A model generated the notes under the pieces. That model saw only the letters and a program-made list of their open reading frames with translations, was not told where the DNA came from and searched no databases. A stretch of 64,000 bases of DNA from JAWWPY01 sp033854735 (GTDB taxonomy: Bacteria > Actinomycetota > Actinomycetes > Streptosporangiales > Streptosporangiaceae): positions 20,421 through 84,420 of the forward strand of contig JAWWPY010000422.1 of the NCBI GenBank assembly GCA_033854735.1, given 5' to 3'. The position numbers and the translations under genes are program-made. Shown here piece by piece: positions 57,836 through 64,000 of the stretch (position 1 is its first letter; each line of letters starts with the position of its first letter).

Positions 57836-58563
57836 TGGCGTGGGCGGCCAGCGGTGCGGTCGCGGGCTGGGGGGTCGGCGCCACGCTGCACGGCGCGGTC
57901 TTCCGGCTGTCGGTGCCGGGCGGCGCCCCGGACCGGGCCGACTGCCCGCGCTGTGCTGCGCCGCTGCGCCCCTGGCCCGCCAGCCGGTGCGGGCATTGCG
58001 GGCAGACTCTGGGCACCCCGGTGGCGCTCGAACTGGCCACCGCCGCGGTGCTCGCGCTGCTTTTCGGCCGGTTCGGCGGGCAGCCGGTCACGCTGGCGTT
58101 CGGTTTCCTGGGCGCACTCGGGGTGGCGCTGGCCGCGATCGACATCGGGGTCCAGCGGCTGCCCGACCGGCTCACCCTGCCCGCCTATCCGGTATTGATC
58201 ATGCTGCTCGCCGTGGCCGCGCTGACCGGGCATGACATGACCGCGCTGATGCGGGCGCTGCTCGGTGGCCTGGCCCTGGGCGCCGGTTACCTGCTGCTCG
58301 GGCTAGCGCGCCCGGGGCAGCTCGGCGGCGGTGACATCAAGCTCGCGGGCCTGGTCGGGCTGGTGCTGGGGTGGCTGGGATGGCCGGCCCTCCTCAGCGG
58401 GGCCATCCTCGGTTTCGTGCTGTCCGCGGTGGCCAGCCTGGCGCTGCTGGCCGCCCGGCGGGTCACCATGCGCAGCGCGATCAGCTTCGGCCCGTTCCTA
58501 CTCGGCGGTGCCCTGCTCGCGATCCTGGCCAGCGGCGGCCAGGCCGGTTCTCACTTCCCGTGA
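57829..58563 (+). CDS. Prepilin peptidase, A24 type (TadV/CpaA/PilD-like)
   Basis: 244 residues from the GTG at 57829 (VNLAWAASGAVAG), after a G-rich leader. It cleaves the leader peptide of Flp/type IV pilins in the membrane. The zinc-like tetracysteine DCPRCAAPL...RCGHCG of PilD-type enzymes is near residues 40-65, and the two aspartate active sites are AAIDIGVQRLPDRL and GGGDIKLAGL. About six transmembrane segments. It precedes, in the opposite orientation, the tad genes at 59233-64000, which it should serve. Confidence 0.9.
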   Translation: MNLAWAASGAVAGWGVGATLHGAVFRLSVPGGAPDRADCPRCAAPLRPWPASRCGHCGQTLGTPVALELATAAVLALLFGRFGGQPVTLAFGFLGALGVALAAIDIGVQRLPDRLTLPAYPVLIMLLAVAALTGHDMTALMRALLGGLALGAGYLLLGLARPGQLGGGDIKLAGLVGLVLGWLGWPALLSGAILGFVLSAVASLALLAARRVTMRSAISFGPFLLGGALLAILASGGQAGSHFP

Positions 58564-58568
58564 CCAGC

Positions 58569-59222
58569 CTAGAAAAGGCCGGGCAGCAGCGCCGCGGTGT
58601 GGGCCCGGTAGCCGCGATATCCCGGCAACGCCCGTAGCAGCAACTGCTCCTCCCGCAGCGCCCGGTACCCCTGCAGGACACAGAATCCGAGCCAGACGGC
58701 GAACGCCGTGAGACTCCCGGCAGTAAGGGCGAGCCCCAGCGAGGACACGATCTCGCCGGTATACAGCGGGTGCCGCACCCACCGGTACGGGCCACCGACG
58801 ACGAGCTTTCTGGCCTGCGCGATCACGGACAGATTCCGGCCCAGGGATCGCAGCGACCACACCGCCCACCCGGTGCCGGCCGCCAGCAGTATGTCTCCGG
58901 CCCACTGCTGGACGGCGCCGGGCGGCGTCGCACGCAACAGCGGGAACGCGAACGGCGTCAGCATGGCGATCACCGCTGCGGCATGGGCCGTGACCGACCG
59001 GCCGGTGGCCATGGCCGGGCCGCGCCGCAGGTAACCCCAGATGATCAGCGCGTAGAAGGCACATACGAGGGCCGTGGTGAGCCACTGCAGCGCTCCCCCG
59101 CCGCCCCTGCTGCCGTCGCCACGGACGAGCGCGGACCCGTCGAACAGCAAGAACACCGCCGATGACGGAACCATGATCAGCCTGCCCGAGTCGAGCCAGA
59201 TCCGGCCCGCCATGGAGGTCAT
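58569..59222 (-). CDS. Isoprenylcysteine carboxyl methyltransferase (ICMT)-like membrane protein
   Basis: 217 residues with four to five transmembrane segments. The C-terminal half has the ICMT/PEMT signature KLVVGGPYRWVRHPLYTGEI and the closing REEQLLLRALPGYRGYRA, which bind S-adenosylmethionine at the membrane face. Bacterial members methylate unknown lipids or small molecules. It lies 10 bases after the tadC stop on the same strand, so it may be co-transcribed with the tad genes. It is convergent with the prepilin peptidase gene, 5 bases apart. A specific role in pilus assembly is not evident. Confidence 0.85.
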   Translation of the reverse strand: MTSMAGRIWLDSGRLIMVPSSAVFLLFDGSALVRGDGSRGGGGALQWLTTALVCAFYALIIWGYLRRGPAMATGRSVTAHAAAVIAMLTPFAFPLLRATPPGAVQQWAGDILLAAGTGWAVWSLRSLGRNLSVIAQARKLVVGGPYRWVRHPLYTGEIVSSLGLALTAGSLTAFAVWLGFCVLQGYRALREEQLLLRALPGYRGYRAHTAALLPGLF

Positions 59223-59232
59223 CAGGGCCCGG

Positions 59233-60144
59233 TCAGAAGCCCGAGTGCATGATCAAGATCGCACCGGGCCCTATGACGACGATGAACAGCGCCGGGAACA
59301 GGCAGCCGATGAGCGGAATGAGGATCTTCACGGGTACCTTCTGCGCCTTTTCCTCGGCCCGCTGGCGGCGCTGCAGCCGCATCTCCTTGGACTGCTCGCG
59401 CAGCACGTTCGCGATGGGAATGCCCAGTTCACCCGCTTGGACGAGGGCTGACACGAACCCACGCAACTCGGCGACGGTCGTCCGGTCAGCCATCGCCCGG
59501 AGCGACTGAGTGCGGGACTTGCCGATCTGCATTTCCTGCAGGGTCCGGGCCAACTCGTCGGCCAGCGGTCCCTTGGTGTTGTACGCCACCTTGGCCAGCG
59601 CGGCGTCGAATCCGAGGCCGGCCTCGACGCACACCGTGAGCATGTCCATGGCGTCGGGCAGGCTCATCTGAAGCCGCGCCTGCCGTTTCATGCCCACGTT
59701 GGTCAGCAGCAGGCTGGGCACATAGAACCCGACCGCCCCGCCGATAACGACGGCCAGCGCCGCCAGGGCGGGCTTGTGCACCTCGGCCAGCCCGCCGAGC
59801 CCGGCGACCACGAGGAGACCGAGTGCCTTCGCCGCGAGGATGCGGTCCGCGTTCCAGCGCTTCGGGTTGCCGGCCATGTCGAGCTTGCGCTCCAGGGCCG
59901 GGACGGCTCCGGAAGGCGAAAGCCGCAACGCTATCGCCTTGAGCCAGCCCGGCGGGGCGGAGATCTGATCGGCGGCGTCCTGGCCGGCCGCCTCAGTGCG
60001 CTTGGCGTAATGGTGCTCGATCGCGGCCACCGCACGCGCGATCCCGCCTGGCCCCGACTTGGCGGGCACCGCCACCACCACCACCATCACGATCGCCAGC
60101 GCGAGCGCGCCGAGCGCGCCGGCCAGGAGGACACTAGAGGACAC
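59233..60144 (-). CDS. tadC: Tad pilus/secretion inner-membrane protein TadC
   Basis: 303 residues, type II secretion GspF domain. One N-terminal transmembrane helix, a cytoplasmic segment, a TM pair, the GspF core (RLQMSLPDAMDMLTVCVEAG, LADELARTLQEMQIGKSRTQ, LVQAGELGIPIANVLREQSKEM in part) and a C-terminal TM (IPLIGCLFPALFIVVIGPGA). It forms the membrane platform with TadB. It starts 4 bases after the tadB stop. The order tadA-tadB-tadC matches classical tad loci. Confidence 0.92.
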   Translation of the reverse strand: MSSSVLLAGALGALALAIVMVVVVAVPAKSGPGGIARAVAAIEHHYAKRTEAAGQDAADQISAPPGWLKAIALRLSPSGAVPALERKLDMAGNPKRWNADRILAAKALGLLVVAGLGGLAEVHKPALAALAVVIGGAVGFYVPSLLLTNVGMKRQARLQMSLPDAMDMLTVCVEAGLGFDAALAKVAYNTKGPLADELARTLQEMQIGKSRTQSLRAMADRTTVAELRGFVSALVQAGELGIPIANVLREQSKEMRLQRRQRAEEKAQKVPVKILIPLIGCLFPALFIVVIGPGAILIMHSGF

Positions 60145-60147
60145 CTT

Positions 60148-61104
60148 TTACACCTCCACGTTGACCAGCTTGCGCATCCACAGGATGCCGACCGCGATAA
60201 ACACGAAGAAGCCCACGAGCATGCCGATCCCTATCGCGGTGGTGTAGAGCGGGCGCACGTAGGACCGCGAGGTGAGGAACAGCCAGCCGCCGACCCCCAG
60301 CGGCAGCGCCACCAGGACGTAGGCGGACAGCCGCCCCTCGGCGCTGAGCGCCCTCACGTGCCGGCGGAGACTGGCGCGGTCGCGCATCGTTTCCACGGTG
60401 CTGCCGAGCACCTCGGCCAGGTTGCCGCCGACTTCGCTCTGGATGCGGATCGCGATGACCGTCCACCGCAGGTCGGCCGAGTCCATCCGGTCCGCGATCG
60501 CGTCCAGCGCGTCCTCCAGGCCGACCCCAACGCGGGACGCGGCCAGCGCGCGCGAGAATTCAGCCGCGGCCGGCTGGGTGTTCTCCCGCACTACGGCGTC
60601 CAGTCCCTGCGCCAGCGAGAACCCGGAGCGCAGCGAGCCAGCGATGAATTGCAGCACGTCGGGCAGTTGAGTGCCGAAGCCAGCGCGGCGCTTCTTGACC
60701 CGGAAGTTCAGGGCGAACCGCATGCCCAGCCAGCCGAGCAGGCTACCGGCCACGATGGCGATGAGGGCGCTGCCGAAGACCACGGTCAGCGCGACCGCGA
60801 GCGCCGCGCTCACGCACACGCCGATCAGCACCCACTCGGCGGGTTTACGCCTGCTTCCAGCCAGGTCAAGCCGCTCGGTCAGGTGCGGCTCGACGTCGCG
60901 GAACTTCAGCACCGGCGCCACCCAGTGACTGGCGAAGCGGGCCATGGCCCCATCGGTGGAGGCGGGCGCGTGCCGTGTCCCGTAACGCTCGATCTGCTGT
61001 GCGGCGCGCCTGACCCGGTGATCGGGGCGTACCGCCCCGATCAGGAGCAGCCCCAGCACGAACAGGCCCACGAAAATGACGGCCAGCACCGCGGTCAGCG
61101 ACAT
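60148..61104 (-). CDS. tadB: Tad pilus/secretion inner-membrane protein TadB
   Basis: 318 residues from the ATG at 61104 (MSLTAVLAVIFVGLFVLG). Type II secretion GspF domain with the same layout as TadC: N-terminal TM, two central TMs (VLIGVCVSAALAVALTVVF), then QLPDVLQFIAGSLRSGFSLA, MDSADLRWTVIAIRIQSEVG and a C-terminal TM pair. It assembles with TadC around the ATPase. Its start lies 58 bases after the end of the ATPase gene. Confidence 0.92.
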   Translation of the reverse strand: MSLTAVLAVIFVGLFVLGLLLIGAVRPDHRVRRAAQQIERYGTRHAPASTDGAMARFASHWVAPVLKFRDVEPHLTERLDLAGSRRKPAEWVLIGVCVSAALAVALTVVFGSALIAIVAGSLLGWLGMRFALNFRVKKRRAGFGTQLPDVLQFIAGSLRSGFSLAQGLDAVVRENTQPAAAEFSRALAASRVGVGLEDALDAIADRMDSADLRWTVIAIRIQSEVGGNLAEVLGSTVETMRDRASLRRHVRALSAEGRLSAYVLVALPLGVGGWLFLTSRSYVRPLYTTAIGIGMLVGFFVFIAVGILWMRKLVNVEV

Positions 61105-61162
61105 GGGCCACCGCCGGTGACGGCCAGCGCGAACCAGGCGGCGCGCCGCACCGGGCTCCTGA

Positions 61163-62526
<1,364 letters not shown>

Positions 62527-62530
<4 letters not shown>

Positions 62531-63690
62531 GCCGACCGCCATTTGCCCAGGCGCAGCCGACCGCCGCGGGGGACGGGTGCGGGCAGCAGACGTTCCCGCG
62601 CCAGCTTGGTGATGGCCTGGCTCACCGCGTGCCCGGGGCTGGCCACAGTGATCGGTATCCCGTTGTTGACCGAGATCGGAACGGCCCGGCTGGCGGGGAT
62701 CTCCGCGGTGATCGGCGAGCCCAGCACCCGCTCCACGTCCTCCAGGCTGAGCAGCTTGGCGTCCGCGCGGTTGAGCACCAGGGACCGGATCTCCGCCGGA
62801 TAGGAGAGCATGTCCAGCACATCAAGCACGACGCGGAGGTTCTTCAGCGCTGGCACGTCGGGGGTGGTGAGCAGCATGTGGTGGGCGGACGCGTCCAGCG
62901 CGGTGAGCACGTGCTCATTGATCTGCGGCGGGGTGTCCACCACGACGTAGTCGAACATGCGGCGCAGCACCGCGAGCAGCTCACCCACCAGCGTCGCCGT
63001 GATCTTGTCCGCGTCACCGGGGGTAGCCGGCGCCAGCAGCATCTCCAGTCCTGGCCGGTAGGGGGTCAGCAGCGAAGCGGCCCCGGTGGCGTCCACGCGC
63101 CCGGCCATGGACACCGCGTCGGCCATGCTCCGCACCGGGTCGAGCAGCACGCTGATCGCCACGTCGCCGGACGCCAGATCAAGGTCAACCACGCACACCC
63201 GGTTGCTGCCGCCCTGGGCGAGGACCACGCCGAGGTTGACGGCGAGCATCGTCTTTCCGACGCCGCCCTTGGCCGTGAACACGGTCACGATCTGCCCCTC
63301 CGTCTTCGGCGCGCTGTGCTCGACGGTGGTCGCCGCGAGCATGCGCCACGACACGTCGCGGGAACGGCGGCAGGCGGTGGCCAGCGCGGCGGTATCGTCG
63401 GTGGCAACCACCTCGCGCACCCCCGCCTGCAGCGCCTTGCTCAGCACGGCCACGTCCACGTGGTCGCGCACCAGAATCACACCCACCGCCGGCCGGACCA
63501 TCCGCAGTGCCGACGCGAACGCCAGCGCCTCGTCGGTCGCGGTCTGCGGCCCGACCACCACCAGGGTCTCGGCGGGATCGCCGTCCAGCATGTTGGCCGC
63601 CTCTTCCAGGCTGTCCGCGGCGCGCACTTCACCACCGACGCTCTGGATCAGTCCTTCGGCGCTCGCAGCCGGTTCGCAGAGGATGGGCAT
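62527..63690 (-). CDS. cpaE: CpaE/TadZ-like pilus localisation ATPase
   Basis: 387 residues. The N-terminal 120 residues look like a response-regulator-type receiver without a clear phosphorylation site (AVGVILVRDHVDVAVLSKAL). The C-terminal part is a ParA/MinD-like ATPase with deviant Walker A TVFTAKGGVGKTMLAVNLGV near 135, VVDLDLASGDVAISVLLD and YVVVDTPPQINEHVL. This is the CpaE/TadZ layout, which places the pilus machinery in the cell. Its start shares one base with the stop of the upstream cpaB-like gene and its end overlaps cpaF by four bases. Confidence 0.92.
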
Positions 63691-64000
63691 TATGTCCGCA
63701 CACCCGGGCCGGGAAGAGAGGCGGCGACCTTGATGGATCCGTTGGTCTTCGTGGTGGTGGGCTTGGGCGGCAGACTGGGCTTCGTGGGAGCCGGGGTGGG
63801 GGTCGGGCTCGGCGTGGGGGTCGGGGACGGGCTCGGCGTGGGGGTGGGCGTCGGGGACGGGCCGGGGACGCTGGCCAGCAGGCGCCCGATATCCGCGTTG
63901 GTCCGGGAGGCGGTACTGAGCAGCGCCAGGTACGGCAGCCCGGTCACGCTCACCTGGATGAGCCGCTCGGCATCGGCCTGGCTGACGGCCAGGGTCACCA
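63690..64000 (-). CDS. CpaB/RcpC-type Flp pilus assembly protein, C-terminal part, cut by window end
   Basis: About the last 103 residues are visible; the gene continues beyond 64000. VTLAVSQADAERLIQVSVTG and YLALLS are the C-terminal end of the SAF/RcpC part of CpaB proteins, which act in the envelope as assembly factors for Flp pili. After it comes an extended Pro/Thr/Ser tail (TPTPTPSPSPTPTPSPTPTP in part), unusual for the family and probably surface exposed or linker. Stop and the cpaE start share a base (TAATG). Confidence 0.8.
   Translation of the reverse strand, partial: VTLAVSQADAERLIQVSVTGLPYLALLSTASRTNADIGRLLASVPGPSPTPTPTPSPSPTPTPSPTPTPAPTKPSLPPKPTTTKTNGSIKVAASLPGPGVRT

Overview
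The window is about 64 kb of GC-rich, gene-dense chromosome from an actinomycete. Supporting signs are GTG starts, ATGA stop/start overlaps, an actinobacterial lipoylation/2-oxoacid dehydrogenase block, the glnA1-glnE-glnA2 set, DUF4191, DUF397 and DUF574 (methyltransferase) relics, a SARP-type regulator, F420-linked enzymes and a Tad-type secretion/pilus locus. I infer a Streptosporangiales-like or related filamentous actinomycete; the sequence alone does not fix the genus. I saw no rRNA, tRNA, CRISPR array or insertion sequence.

Layout. (1) 1-8850: the end of lpdA, sucB, a TIGR01777 epimerase, a membrane protein, lipB, a small antisense-overlapping gene, a eukaryote-like hisS, lipA and DUF4191. 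Together these make and use protein-bound lipoate. (2) 8885-25330: an accessory catabolic region. It holds a LigA/LigB extradiol dioxygenase pair, divergent from a two-component flavin monooxygenase (oxygenase plus flavin reductase) and a GntR/FCD regulator. Then come DUF1697, PadR and an orphan histidine kinase, an aldehyde dehydrogenase, a ThDP-dependent decarboxylase-like enzyme, and a complete branched-chain-type ABC importer (livF-G-M-H plus binding protein). A short AT-rich word (TATAATCA/TGATTATA) recurs at the LigB/monooxygenase, gntR and binding-protein promoters and could define one regulon for uptake and ring cleavage of an aromatic compound. (3) 25600-31550: RDD protein, glnA1 (with a GlnR-type box), an EEP-fold hydrolase, a sulfotransferase and an ABC-2 exporter. 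(4) 31553-33400: a decayed patch with a DUF574 methyltransferase fragment, an intact DUF397 gene, a HicA/HicB-like toxin-antitoxin pair and a second, truncated DUF397 copy. (5) 33472-42206: ArsR, LLM oxidoreductase, aldo/keto reductase, cupin plus AraC, glnE, and two adjacent genes sharing a C-terminal domain. (6) 42444-49000: an 18-bp repeat array, a SARP-NB-ARC-TPR regulator, glnA2 and nadE. (7) 49003-57716: DUF2891, a low-GC secreted orphan, PhzF, a methyltransferase, TetR plus an MFS exporter, panB, an F420-dependent NADP reductase and a hypothetical gene. (8) 57829-64000: prepilin peptidase, an ICMT-like membrane methyltransferase, and the tadC-tadB-tadA(cpaF)-cpaE-cpaB genes, the last one cut by the window end.

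A recurring oddity is the presence of in-frame tandem repeats (18, 27 or 45 bp units) inside otherwise conserved genes (sucB, the 3786 membrane protein, glnE, the 41367 gene, nadE, panB) and in intergenic DNA. Start codons were chosen from ribosome-binding sites, overlaps and family length where possible. Functional assignments come from recognised motifs read by eye and were not checked against any database.
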